From Telluribacter roseus (GTDB taxonomy: Bacteria > Bacteroidota > Bacteroidia > Cytophagales > Spirosomataceae), in contig NZ_JAFEUV020000007.1 of NCBI RefSeq assembly GCF_017355915.2, positions 1 to 64,000 of the forward strand: DNA of 64,000 nucleotides, given 5' to 3'. Each line of letters begins with the position of its first letter. Positions within the stretch are counted from its first letter, which is position 1. Positions 17,730 through 25,326 of this stretch are shown here, piece after piece. Position numbers and translations under genes: made by a program. Below the pieces are notes generated by a model. The model worked only from the letters and a program-made list of their open reading frames with translations. It was not told the DNA's origin and did not search any database.

Positions 17730-18254
17730 CTATTGCGGTCCGCCGCCGCGGGATGAACTAAACTTTCACTAGATTTTTCACGTTGGCAAGGTGCAGGAGG
17801 CCTTGTTCTTTTCCAGGTCCTGGTCCAGGACGGACGGCCGCTGCCGTAGAGACCCTTAAATAGGCAATTGTCCGGGGCATTATAAAACCCAGTTTAGGTG
17901 TTTATATTATAATGTTAGCGATGTATTATTTAGAGCTTTTCTTCATAATATCATTATGGTTTATATGACCGTTTATTTTATAAATTTTTTATCAATTTAA
18001 TTATACCATATCTTACTCAACCAATTCATCTTCCTTCTATTGTTTATGTTGCTATGTAAATAACCTAAGTGGGTTACGAAAAATATGAAAGGAAGGATAC
18101 GTCAGCTTCTCTAAGGCTAATTGCACCAGTTCCGGATTAGCATCTGCCAGGGCATGGGGACACAAGGGAGGGTGGATAAAGGGCACAGGGAGTGTTATTA
18201 GAAGATTGCTGCTGGGAATCTTTTAATAAATGGACAAAGAACAGCGCTAAGGAT
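17730..18254. other. AT-rich gap without a supported gene
   Basis: No coding frame is supported. The middle part (17900-18060) is strongly AT-rich. A degenerate copy of the operator-like palindrome described at 24357 (TAACCTAAGTGGGTTA) lies at 18061-18076, but no promoter-like element stands at the matching distance. The stretch separates two transposon remnants. Confidence 0.5.
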
Positions 18255-18518
18255 TTACATTCTCAACGGGCGTATGCCATTATTTTCAAATTGCTCTACT
18301 TTCTTGAATGTGTACCTGCCTAATCGGTTGGTATGAGCAAAGTGGGCTGGCGAGTGGTGCTCAAACGGGACCTCCAGGCGATCTTTTTCATCGACTGTAA
18401 AGCCATCGGCTTGGTGCTTTTTGAGGGGCTCTAGTGTATATACCGTGTTCCAGACTACAACCAAATTAGTTAGTACGTATAAATCGCAGGCAGTCTCTTG
18501 TTGGACATCATCTTGTTA
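18255..18518 (-). pseudogene. Tn3-family transposase, C-terminal remnant
   Basis: The minus-strand frame ending at the TAA at 18257-18255 encodes 'TNLVVVWNTVYTLEPLKKHQ', then 'SPAHFAHTNRLGRYTF' and a short tail. This matches the end of Tn3-family TnpA proteins ('lvtNaivlWNTxYlxxal...lSPaxxeHinxyGrYxF'). Everything upstream, including the DDE residues, is missing. Together with the nearby serine recombinase fragment it marks the relic of a Tn3-like unit. Confidence 0.75.
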
Positions 18519-18705
18519 TCGCCTGAAATGACTGTCACCACCAAACCAAAGCCAAGCACGAAGCGCGTGCAGCTGCTCTCCTTTGTTAAGTTGTACATGG
18601 ATATGTTGACGAAAAGGTCCCAGATTTGGATCTGCAGGACATTTTACAAGATACTCCGTCACGCTAGGGTTACCATCAAGCCAATTGATCATTCAAAGCA
18701 TAAGG

Positions 18706-18909
18706 ATGATTGAAATCTTAGCGCTATTTTATGGTCAGATGAACCCCTTTCTGGCCATGGAGGAGCTAGTTACGCAGCTTTGCACCGACTTTCGTTTTTA
18801 CTATCAACAGCACACCACAGGTGAATTGCTGGAGATGACACAAAATTACACCACCGCCAAGCGTCCACCCCACACGGCCAATCTTCTAAAAGCTAAGGTC
18901 GGTCAGTAG
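18706..18909 (+). CDS. Small ORF of unknown function (67 aa)
   Basis: The 67-residue frame reads 'MIEILALFYGQMNPFLAMEE', continues with aromatic-rich 'FRFYYQQHTTGELLEM' and ends 'KRPPHTANLLKAKVGQ'. The composition is protein-like, mainly helical, but no family is recognised. It lies downstream of the Tn3 remnant on the opposite strand and may be a cargo gene or a fragment of one. Confidence 0.35.
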   Translation: MIEILALFYGQMNPFLAMEELVTQLCTDFRFYYQQHTTGELLEMTQNYTTAKRPPHTANLLKAKVGQ

Positions 18910-19044
18910 AAGCCGGACTGAATTAAGGCTGGAGCCGCCTAGGAACACGCTGACAGTAGTAGACCAAATGTTAGACTGTAGATTCAAGGCCTGAACATCA
19001 CCGTTACGGTTCGGAAGGACAAGGCTAAGAGCTAAATCAACACC
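18910..19044. other. Short gap, possible end of a decayed gene
   Basis: One plus-strand frame ends '...GLNITVTVRKDKAKS' at a TAA near 19036, just ahead of a strong terminator, but stops appear a few codons upstream. It may be the tail of a degraded gene; no family is recognised. Confidence 0.3.
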
Positions 19045-19074
19045 AAGCCGGGCAGGTGAGAGCTTGCCCGGCTT
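19045..19074 (+). terminator. Strong hairpin, probable terminator
   Basis: Perfect 10-base arms AAGCCGGGCA and TGCCCGGCTT flank a 10-base loop, followed shortly by a T-rich stretch (CGTTTTCCGTTT). The GC-rich stem stands out in AT-rich surroundings. The gene it served appears to be decayed. Confidence 0.6.
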
Positions 19075-19253
19075 AGCATCTCGTTTTCCGTTTAATAAAA
19101 ATAAGCTTTTTTTACCTAAAATTTTTTGATTTTCAATAAACCATATGTAAATTCATATTGTTGTTCACTAGCAACTTATTATAAATAAATTCACTACCAA
19201 ATTATTTCGGTAGAGGCTATATTTAAATTTATGCTTAAACCGGAGATATTGCT

Positions 19254-19319
19254 ATGACAAAATATAATCACATTCTAATTGCTCCTGTTGTTCGACTAGG
19301 AGGCGGGGTCTCGATCTAA
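19254..19319 (+). CDS. Possible 21-aa leader peptide
   Basis: ATG at 19254 opens a 21-codon frame ending 'VVRLGGGVSI'. A GGAGA sequence lies 8 bases upstream, which is notable because most genes here show no such site. The frame overlaps the first two hairpins of the structured leader. This could be a leader peptide or chance; there is no homology evidence. Confidence 0.22.
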   Translation: MTKYNHILIAPVVRLGGGVSI

Positions 19320-19413
19320 GGGAGACCACTATTCTTCCTAAGCATTACAAGTCTAGCTAGAAATAGACGGGCTACAGTTTGCTAATAGAGAGCTGTTAGG
19401 ACACCTGCCTAAC
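19279..19413 (+). ncRNA. Candidate structured RNA / 5' leader of the orphan membrane protein
   Basis: Four separate hairpins follow one another just before the ATG at 19419: CTCCT/AGGAG (19282-19302), GGTCTC/GAGACC (19307-19327), GTCTA/TAGAC (19351-19368) and GTTAGG/CCTAAC (19395-19413). The last ends 5 bases before the start codon. Such a series of short perfect stems is unusual in this AT-rich region. It may be a regulatory leader or a separate small RNA; no known RNA family is recognised. Confidence 0.35.
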
Positions 19414-19418
19414 AAGAC

Positions 19419-20201
19419 ATGACTGACCGTCAATATACTATTGTCTCAACATGGGGTGCTCTAGTTGGAGTACCTTCTACTCTATTATCTTATTTTAAGG
19501 ATGCTCCTGTCTACCTACAGATACTCGCAGGCACCTTATGTATGATTTCATTGACCTATCTTCTTTACAAAGTAACTTCCGGTAAAACTGGTAAAAGTCC
19601 AACCTCACTACCTCCCACGCCTGAACCAATCAATTTACCAGCACGATCGAGTCAAGATGTAAAAAATTGGGAACTTGAAAAGCTGGTTATTATTTTAGAT
19701 ATTTTAGATAATAAGGGAGATCAAGTAAAATGCATTCAGAAAATAGATCTTATTTGTAAAGAAGCCTGCAAATTATTTAAGATTCTTGTTAGTCCAGCGG
19801 ATAAAATCAATGACATTGAGGTGTCTGATGGGCATGATCATCGTGTTCAACGCAGACCTGATAATGGATTGGAAGTATTTATCGACTTTCCAACAGAAAT
19901 CCCCTCCAATAAACAGCTAAGTCTTCAGGTTTCGTACACATTTGTGGAATCTTTTACAGAAGACTTCGAGTTTTGGAAATTTAAAAAATATTATAACGGT
20001 AAAAACCTGACTGTTATTATTCTATATCCAAATGATAGACCTCCTAAGGGATATCAACCGCTACTCTATGATGACCTAATGAATCCCAAAAATTTGATGC
20101 ATAAGTCATCCTACACATTTATAAATAAGAGACCAACTATTAAGCTTGAAACAGACGATTTATTTAGAGATCAAGAAGTGCTTATAAGCTGGTCTTGGTA
20201 G
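19419..20201 (+). CDS. Orphan membrane-anchored protein (260 aa)
   Basis: The protein begins with two hydrophobic helices ('IVSTWGALVGVPSTLLSYF' and 'YLQILAGTLCMISLTYLLY'), then a Pro-rich linker ('SPTSLPPTPEPINLP'), a helical segment rich in Lys and Cys ('DKGDQ'-like, about 85-125) and a C-terminal beta-rich domain (about 135-260) ending 'FRDQEVLISWSW'. No family is recognised. Base composition is markedly more AT-rich than the envelope genes to the left, consistent with horizontal acquisition. The layout (two helices, linker, soluble sensor or effector domain) recalls accessory and defence proteins, but that is only an analogy. A structured leader precedes it. Confidence 0.7.
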   Translation: MTDRQYTIVSTWGALVGVPSTLLSYFKDAPVYLQILAGTLCMISLTYLLYKVTSGKTGKSPTSLPPTPEPINLPARSSQDVKNWELEKLVIILDILDNKGDQVKCIQKIDLICKEACKLFKILVSPADKINDIEVSDGHDHRVQRRPDNGLEVFIDFPTEIPSNKQLSLQVSYTFVESFTEDFEFWKFKKYYNGKNLTVIILYPNDRPPKGYQPLLYDDLMNPKNLMHKSSYTFINKRPTIKLETDDLFRDQEVLISWSW

Positions 20202-20473
20202 AATTGATTATAGCTCAACGGTTAAACTATTAAATAGTCACGCGCAACAAAGCCATTGCATATTCCTCTAATATTCGGTTGTGAATTCATTAAGATACTA
20301 GAGACTGCAAACGACTATTAGCGTTTTTTGAGAATCATGTGAGTGAAAACAGCTTCCTTGATATCTTTTCAATTTAAAGCGTCTAGGGAATCAACAGCAA
20401 CCACTTTACAAGGTAGGTGATTTAGAATGGACATAAATAAAATTTACTGGCCAAATACTGCCATGGTGACGCA
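20202..20473. other. AT-rich gap without a supported gene
   Basis: No frame with coding character is visible. A 16-codon frame starting at an ATG near 20427 ends just before the next ORF and is probably chance. Confidence 0.4.
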
Positions 20474-20737
20474 TTGAACCGAGAAGTTCAAGTGAATAAT
20501 ATTTTGATCCAGAGGAGGATCAAAATATTATTCAATCAAGTAGACATAGTTGAAAAACCCTTCGCGACCATTTGGTCAAATGAGACAGAGGTTGCAGGCA
20601 TTGCTCCAGCGAATGATTATGGTGCTCCGTCTAAGAACACGGGTATAACAGTGGGCTCAATGTTAGCCCACGATCCCGGTAGTGGTAAATACTATGGTGG
20701 GTATAAGTTTGTTAGAAAAGCATTTGTAGCGACATAA
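20474..20737 (+). CDS. Small ORF of unknown function (87 aa), carries an 18-bp hairpin
   Basis: The frame opens with TTG at 20474 and encodes 'FATIWSNETEVAGIAPANDY', 'GAPSKNTGITVGSM' and 'HDPGSGKYYGGYKFVRKAF'. The second half has the composition of a folded glycine-rich beta domain, but no family is recognised. The first third coincides with a perfect hairpin (20493-20534), so the true start could lie after it or the gene may be truncated at its 5' end. No ATG is available nearby. Confidence 0.4.
   Translation: MNREVQVNNILIQRRIKILFNQVDIVEKPFATIWSNETEVAGIAPANDYGAPSKNTGITVGSMLAHDPGSGKYYGGYKFVRKAFVAT
20493..20534. repeat. Perfect 18-bp inverted repeat with AGAGGA loop
   Basis: Arms TGAATAATATTTTGATCC and GGATCAAAATATTATTCA are exact reverse complements around a 6-base loop AGAGGA. 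The loop and right arm together make AGAGGAGG, a perfect purine-rich ribosome-binding-like sequence. It lies inside the 87-aa frame, not after a gene, so it is not an ordinary terminator. Confidence 0.8.
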
Positions 20738-20768
20738 TAAAGCGTAATCCTTAGCAGAAGCTATTGTA

Positions 20769-20966
20769 CTACAAAGCGAAATAAATGCAATCACCACCCA
20801 TTTTACCACTACCAGTAAATTTCTCCTCTTGAGCTAACAAGGGCTGATTTACTCCGGTGAAAGAAATGAAAATCAAAACGTGGATCAGCCTTATATTCAA
20901 CCTTTTTTGTATTTTTAACGCAATGTGTTGTTCGAGTAGTGGAAACTTGAATTTCGGTTTCATCAT
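20769..20966 (-). CDS. Possible small secreted peptide precursor (65 aa)
   Basis: The minus-strand frame has a basic N-terminus, a hydrophobic core ('IRLIHVLIFISFTGVNQ') and ends its presequence in 'PLLAQ', a form common to Bacteroidota signal peptides. The mature part is only 19 residues and contains 'KFTGSGKMGGDC'. On the opposite strand a 36-codon frame (20866-20976, 'MKIKTWISLIFNLFCIFNAM') also looks like a small lipoprotein precursor. At most one is likely real and neither has homology support. Confidence 0.3.
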   Translation of the reverse strand: MMKPKFKFPLLEQHIALKIQKRLNIRLIHVLIFISFTGVNQPLLAQEEKFTGSGKMGGDCIYFAL

Positions 20967-21023
20967 GGAAATGTAATAATGGTTTTTTGAATGAATTTAA
21001 TTAACCCCTTATGAAGCTGACTC

Positions 21024-21338
21024 TTAGTAGTACATGAGCGTATCGGCTTTACTCCCCACCTCGTCTACATGACCCGTCGCTCGCAAGGTCCGACCACTTA
21101 TCCAATACTTCCGCCGCTGCCGATTATCATAGGTTACAACGAAACTCTCTTCCCGACAATTCTCATCTACTGTATCCAACTCTAGTTTTTTGACCGTAAT
21201 GGTGTCACTACGGTGCGTTTCACGGTTGACTGCGGCGCTATACATAACTGGCTCTAGAGCTATCGTCAGCGTTTGTGGCTCCGGGAATTGCGATTGGGTT
21301 CCGGGGGTGACTCCACAAGTACTAGTTGCCAGGATCCC
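21024..21338 (-). pseudogene. Lipoprotein-like fragment with broken 5' end
   Basis: The minus-strand frame is open from 21338 to the stop at 21024 and reads 'ILATSTCGVTPGTQSQFPEP', then 'DTITVKKLELDTVDENC' and 'SKADTLMYY'. The first residues look like the end of a lipobox (LATSTC), but a stop (21341-21339) replaces the rest of the signal peptide and no start codon precedes it. An internal ATG at 21245 would give a 73-residue protein without an export signal. The break falls beside a large imperfect inverted repeat (21320-21410). Confidence 0.45.
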
Positions 21339-21343
21339 CTAGA

Positions 21344-21377
21344 CTCATCAAATAAAAAAACTCACTTATTTGATGAG
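21344..21377. repeat. Inverted repeat next to the broken lipoprotein gene
   Basis: Perfect 12-base arms CTCATCAAATAA and TTATTTGATGAG surround a 10-base loop. The pairing continues imperfectly outward through GATCCC/GGGATC and TACTAG/CTAGTA to 21320-21410. It may be a bidirectional terminator, or a small inserted element that cut off the adjacent gene. Confidence 0.65.
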
Positions 21378-21698
21378 CAGGGATCGCAGGCCCTGTGGGT
21401 GAGGCTAGTACCCGTAACGATTAGTAATAAAGAAAGGCGTCGGAGTTGTTTTATCATGGAAGGTTTGAATCAGGCTACAAAGGACCTTCTAGTGGCAGCT
21501 CCATATATGGCAGACAAAGTACCCGGAGAAACAAGACAAGGAGCGATGTGCAAATAACCTGGCTATATAGCCCTAGAGTCAATACTGCATTTACAGTAAT
21601 TTAGTAAAATGGTGGTAATTAAGGGTTAATCAAGATCTTGCTTTGGTGCTCAAACCGCCAAGGATTTCCATCAAAAGAATACTCCGAAAGCTAGGACG

Positions 21699-21833
21699 AT
21701 GTATGAGCGGAATACGCATAATACAGAGTCTATTCGGGAGATGTTCCAGATCAAGAGCCTGCTTACTCTCTACAAAATTTTAGATTATGACGGTGCTGAT
21801 GTTAAGGATTTTGAAATGAAAGTAAATTTATAA
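21699..21833 (+). pseudogene. Small ORF, probable fragment sharing a motif with 3810-4010
   Basis: The 44-codon frame begins 'MYERNTHNTESIREMFQ' and ends 'DVKDFEMKVNL'. Its first 16 residues share YExNTxxTExIxxM with the frame at 3810-4010 on the minus strand. Codons upstream of the ATG continue the frame ('PKAR'), so it may be the end of a longer decayed gene. It converges on the response regulator gene, overlapping its stop codon by a few bases. Confidence 0.35.
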
Positions 21834-22460
21834 ACCATACTCATTGGCAAAATCTATTAATTCAGACACGTGGTTGATTGAAAGTTTACGGTAAATGTTT
21901 TTACGATGAGAACGAATAGTTTCGAAGCTGACATACAACGTATTTGCAATCTGTTGACTAGATAAGCCTCTACGAATCATGCCAATGATCTTTATCTCAG
22001 TAGGTGTAAGCTTAAATTTTTTGATGAAAAAATCATCTTCATGGGCATTAGATGGATGCGTCTCTGGATATACTAGGTGACCATTCATCACTTTATGTAT
22101 AGTATCGATTATAGTGTCTGCACGTTCATTCTTCAAAAGATAGCCTGCAATTCCTAAGGCGTAGCATTCCTTTATAAACTTGCGATAAGCATACATCGTA
22201 AGCATGATTACTCGCACGGAAGGACTATGCTTTATAATAAGTCGAGCACAGTCAATACCATTTAGCTTAGGAAGATTAATGTCTAGTAGTACTATATGTG
22301 GAGAAAATCTTTGAACAGCAGGTAGTACATCCTCTCCTCGATATACCTGACTTATTACCTCTAGTGAAGAATCCTTTAAAGTAAGCTGCAAGGCCAGCCC
22401 ATCGTTGAACATTACATGATCATCGGCTATCAGCACTCTTATTCTAGAAGGAATCTCCAT
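21828..22460 (-). CDS. LuxR/NarL-type response regulator
   Basis: The 210-residue protein has a receiver domain (acidic pair Asp13/Asp14, phosphoacceptor Asp60 in 'VLLDINLPKLNG', conserved 'LLKNE' lysine region) and a C-terminal LuxR-type HTH ('LTPTEIKIIGMIRRGLSSQQ', 'SFETIRSHRKNIYRKL'). Its start overlaps the 3' end of the histidine kinase gene by 17 bases, so kinase and regulator are translated together. The regulator is the natural candidate for binding the palindromic sites found upstream of neighbouring secreted-protein genes, but that link is inference. Confidence 0.92.
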   Translation of the reverse strand: MEIPSRIRVLIADDHVMFNDGLALQLTLKDSSLEVISQVYRGEDVLPAVQRFSPHIVLLDINLPKLNGIDCARLIIKHSPSVRVIMLTMYAYRKFIKECYALGIAGYLLKNERADTIIDTIHKVMNGHLVYPETHPSNAHEDDFFIKKFKLTPTEIKIIGMIRRGLSSQQIANTLYVSFETIRSHRKNIYRKLSINHVSELIDFANEYGL

Positions 22461-24312
22461 CGGGCATCATGTAATTATAGGGTATATTGAAGTAAATGGT
22501 TGTTCCTTTCGTTCCTGTATCTACTATTAATTCACCACCCATATCCTTAATATGTGAATTTATACTTTTTAACCCTATTCCCTCACTACGTAGCTGATAA
22601 TTTCCAGGAAACCCCTTCCCATTATCTTCTACTGTTACATTTAGTACATCCTCGTGATAAACCAGCTGTATGACCGCTTCACTAGCTAAGCTGTGTTTGG
22701 TGACATTTGTAGTCAATTCTTGTATTATTCTATAAAGATTAAGCTCCATAGTAGGATCCAAAGCACGATATATACCAGCTTGAATAAATAAAAATGATAT
22801 GCCCGATACCTCCTCCATACGTCTAGTGAGTTCGCCTACAGCATCAACTAAGCCTAAATCCTTTAGATCTGCCGGCATCAGATTATGAGAAACAAGCCGA
22901 ACATCCGTAATAATTTTATCTAACCATGTAGATGCTTCCCCATGATTATCTAACATTCCCCGCAAAGCAACTAATGAAGTGCCTATATCATTATGTAAGT
23001 CTGATGCCAACCTTCGCCTTTCAACTTCCTGGGCTTCAAGAACTCGATTTGCTGCTTCTACTCTGGCCTTAGCAAGGTTGAGTTGCAAAGCAATATTCTG
23101 CTGCTGGAATTGGTTATAACGAATAGTCATTCCGAAAGAAAGTATCACTTGCTCTAACAAAACGCTAAATATAATCCAGCCATTATTAAAATTTCCTGTT
23201 GTTAATAAACCGAAACGACAGAACATAGATAATAATACACCTATCACCACGCTTCCTTTAGCAACAGCAAACAGTATAGCTACCTTATTTCTTTTTCTTA
23301 TTTGCTCTATGGTAGCTCCAACAAATATTAATAATTGAATAAGTAGTAGAACTTCCCAACATCTTAACCCGTATATGATAATATAAGAAGGGAGAGGAAA
23401 ATCAGCAAGCAAGGCAATTAGTAAGGCAGCACATGCACAGGCGATCGTTAACCAGCCAATTCCTGTTACAAATGAGATATAGTGGCTATTTTCTTTGCTA
23501 ATCCCATAAGCTTTTCTGTATAGGAATATTGTTAATCCACCCCAAAAGCCGGATGCTATAGTTGAGATGATAGAGCTCCTATAAGTTAGATTAGGCCAAA
23601 GATATTGAAAGTCGTATCCTAATACAGTACATATTAGAAATCCGACACTTGCAACTTCAGCCATAAAAAGTAGATGAACTGAGTCACGAAGAGAAAGCCA
23701 TAAAAAGAAATTAAATATTATAATAATACAGAGTATACCTAAAATGTACATGAATGCACCAAAAGCATACTTCGTATTTTTATAGAAGCGATCTGGAGAA
23801 GTCAAGCCTATGTATCCCCCTACATATTCATATCTCTTATCTATTAAAACAAGTATCTCTGTTTCTTCAAAAGGCTGTAATTTGATAGGAATCGCGAAGT
23901 AGTTAACAGATAGTGGACGGCTTACAAAGGGTCTTGCATCACCAGTGAGAGCTAGTGTATCAATCAGTTTAGCACTTTTTCTGAATACCTCAAAATAATG
24001 TAAATCGGGCGAATCAAAAGTAAAGACAACCGTTCTTTCTGAAGCATTATTCTTTAGTCTTAGATATAACCAACAACTTTTGGGCTCATAACCCCGACCT
24101 AAATAAGTGTTTGTAATTATTTGTGCTTTGTGCTTATAAACCTGTTCAAATACTTCTTCTGGCTTTAGATACTTAGCAGTTGTATATACATAGGCCTTTC
24201 CTCTAACAGACCAATTTTCCTGATCATTTAAATGAATAGTGTGTAGCTCTTGTGAGAGAGCTGAATATACTACTGCTAGTGAGCTTATTAGGAACAACCA
24301 AATCGACTTCAT
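22444..24312 (-). CDS. 7TMR-DISM sensor histidine kinase
   Basis: The 622-residue kinase has a signal peptide, a periplasmic 7TMR-DISM extracellular domain (about 25-170), seven transmembrane helices (about 180-400), a short coiled coil, a HisKA_3 dimerization domain with phospho-acceptor His440 in 'RRLASDLHNDIG', and a HATPase domain ('ELTTNVTKHS' N box, 'VEDNGKGF' G1 box, 'GIGLKSINSHI'). This family senses small carbohydrate-like or other ligands in the periplasm. It phosphorylates the LuxR-type regulator encoded immediately downstream. The promoter region is shared with the divergent gene at 24460 and contains an operator-like palindrome. Confidence 0.93.
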   Translation of the reverse strand: MKSIWLFLISSLAVVYSALSQELHTIHLNDQENWSVRGKAYVYTTAKYLKPEEVFEQVYKHKAQIITNTYLGRGYEPKSCWLYLRLKNNASERTVVFTFDSPDLHYFEVFRKSAKLIDTLALTGDARPFVSRPLSVNYFAIPIKLQPFEETEILVLIDKRYEYVGGYIGLTSPDRFYKNTKYAFGAFMYILGILCIIIIFNFFLWLSLRDSVHLLFMAEVASVGFLICTVLGYDFQYLWPNLTYRSSIISTIASGFWGGLTIFLYRKAYGISKENSHYISFVTGIGWLTIACACAALLIALLADFPLPSYIIIYGLRCWEVLLLIQLLIFVGATIEQIRKRNKVAILFAVAKGSVVIGVLLSMFCRFGLLTTGNFNNGWIIFSVLLEQVILSFGMTIRYNQFQQQNIALQLNLAKARVEAANRVLEAQEVERRRLASDLHNDIGTSLVALRGMLDNHGEASTWLDKIITDVRLVSHNLMPADLKDLGLVDAVGELTRRMEEVSGISFLFIQAGIYRALDPTMELNLYRIIQELTTNVTKHSLASEAVIQLVYHEDVLNVTVEDNGKGFPGNYQLRSEGIGLKSINSHIKDMGGELIVDTGTKGTTIYFNIPYNYMMPDGDSF

Positions 24313-24356
24313 ATTTCAGCTTTTAAACAAAAGTACTAACCTATTCACTTTGTAAA

Positions 24357-24374
24357 ATCCCCCATTTGGGGGAT
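24357..24374. promoter_or_regulatory. Operator-like palindrome between kinase and secreted-protein genes
   Basis: ATCCCCC-ATTT-GGGGGAT is a perfect 7-bp inverted repeat. Its core 16-mer (24358-24373) matches the sites at 29069 and 29949 (TACCCTATTTGGGGTA). In each case the site begins 43 bases before a TTT(G/A) that ends a TAnnTTTG-like promoter element. Here it lies 45 bases from the kinase start and about 45 bases upstream of the presumed start point of the divergent gene, where an activator would be expected. Confidence 0.55.
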
Positions 24375-24396
24375 ATATCCAGCAGAAACTACCATT

Positions 24397-24404
24397 TAGC
24401 TTTG
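24397..24404 (+). promoter_or_regulatory. Promoter -7 element (TAGCTTTG)
   Basis: TAGCTTTG fits the Bacteroidota -7 consensus TAnnTTTG exactly and lies 56 bases upstream of the ATG at 24460. No good -33 element is seen, which fits a promoter depending on an activator bound at the palindrome 24357-24374. Confidence 0.5.
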
Positions 24405-24459
24405 TAGTGAAGGCAGAAAATCTGCTGTAACGTCATGGTCTAACTAACCAGTATCAACT

Positions 24460-24918
24460 ATGAATAAGTCAATAAAAACTGTGGGTATATTATGCCTGAT
24501 AACCCCTACTATTTTTGCCTTTTACTCAAGCAGTACAGGCTCCAAAAAGGCATCAGGCCGCTTAATTTTTCATGAAGGCAACAAATGTTCGCAAGAAGTA
24601 AAAATGTATGTAAATACACAAGATGGTTTAACATTCAAACAAGGCGGTTCAGGATTTGTAAATGATGAAGCAAGATCTTTAACACTAGAAAATGTTGAAC
24701 AAGGGACACTGATTTATATCTATGATAGTCCGGAAGGGTCAAAAGATGACGATTGGTGCACAATCAAAGCTAAGAAGAACATAACTAGACGATGTATTGA
24801 TAGCTTCCAGCATAACATTAAAGATGATGAAGTTGAATTAGTATTCTATGGAAACAACAATTCTCCAAATGCATTAGATGGTAAAGTAAGTAGAATTGAG
24901 GTTATTAAATTTTTTTAA
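24460..24918 (+). CDS. Small secreted protein, possibly beta/gamma-crystallin-like
   Basis: The 152-residue protein has a signal peptide ('GILCLITPTIFAFYSS') and a mature domain with 'SGRLIFHEGNKCSQEVKMYV', 'ARSLTLENVEQGTLIYIYDS', 'PEGSKDDDWCTIKAKKNI' and 'RCIDSFQHNI'. The alternation of an 'xVxxGTxIxVYDxPxGSxxDD' hairpin and paired Cys residues resembles secreted beta/gamma-crystallin-type or carbohydrate-binding domains, but no family is certain. It is divergent from the two-component system with an operator-like site between, so it is probably a target of that system. Confidence 0.7.
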   Translation: MNKSIKTVGILCLITPTIFAFYSSSTGSKKASGRLIFHEGNKCSQEVKMYVNTQDGLTFKQGGSGFVNDEARSLTLENVEQGTLIYIYDSPEGSKDDDWCTIKAKKNITRRCIDSFQHNIKDDEVELVFYGNNNSPNALDGKVSRIEVIKFF

Positions 24919-24926
24919 TTTAGAAG

Positions 24927-24956
24927 TAGCGTTAGAACTCATCATTCCTAACGCTA
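24927..24956 (+). terminator. Terminator of the small secreted protein gene
   Basis: Arms TAGCGTTAG and CTAACGCTA are perfect 9-base complements with a 12-base loop, followed by TTTCC, 9 bases after the stop codon of the preceding gene. Confidence 0.65.
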
Positions 24957-25326
24957 TTTCCAAAGTATATATAATCACTTTTAGGATATAACTTTCTTGT
25001 ATCAGTACAATAGCAAGAAGGATTTACCTACTAAAAAATTATTTTTTTTACTATACTTTCCACACATTTACCCCCTAATCAAAATTATGGAACATTGTTA
25101 TTATCCAATTCCGCTGGTTTAACCGACCACTTTCTTAACTTTTGTTCTGCTACTAGCTAAGCTACACAGCTAATAGTGTTGATCTGCTTCGCCCTCAACC
25201 ATGCTATATTTAATTCAGCTGCATTCCTGTAATCTTAGAATGGTTGCTAAGGGATATTCATATGTGCTCGTGCAGGCATAAGACGTCTATGCCCTACTAT
25301 CTAAATTATTAATTCAACCTCATACT
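24957..25326. other. AT-rich upstream region of the first T9SS protein
   Basis: No gene is supported in these 370 bases. A half-site TACCCCCTAAT lies at 25069, resembling the left half of the operator-like palindrome, but the right half and the matching promoter spacing are absent. The region presumably holds the promoter of the gene at 25327. Confidence 0.4.

Noticed and set aside
18061-18076. Fourth operator-like palindrome TAACCTAAGTGGGTTA
   Set aside because: It matches 13 of 16 positions of the site at 29069 but has no promoter-like element at the 43-base distance and no gene downstream, so it was not counted in the regulon.
19355-19366. AGCTAGAAATAG resembling part of a synthetic Cas9 guide scaffold
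   Set aside because: Only 12 bases match, there is no Cas gene or repeat array, and the sequence is simply a small stem-loop of the leader.
19240-20201. Retron or other reverse-transcriptase system
   Set aside because: The structured leader suggested it, but the following protein has no reverse transcriptase motifs.
20866-20976. 36-codon plus-strand lipoprotein-like peptide
   Set aside because: It overlaps an equally plausible minus-strand frame; neither has homology support, so it is mentioned only in that entry.
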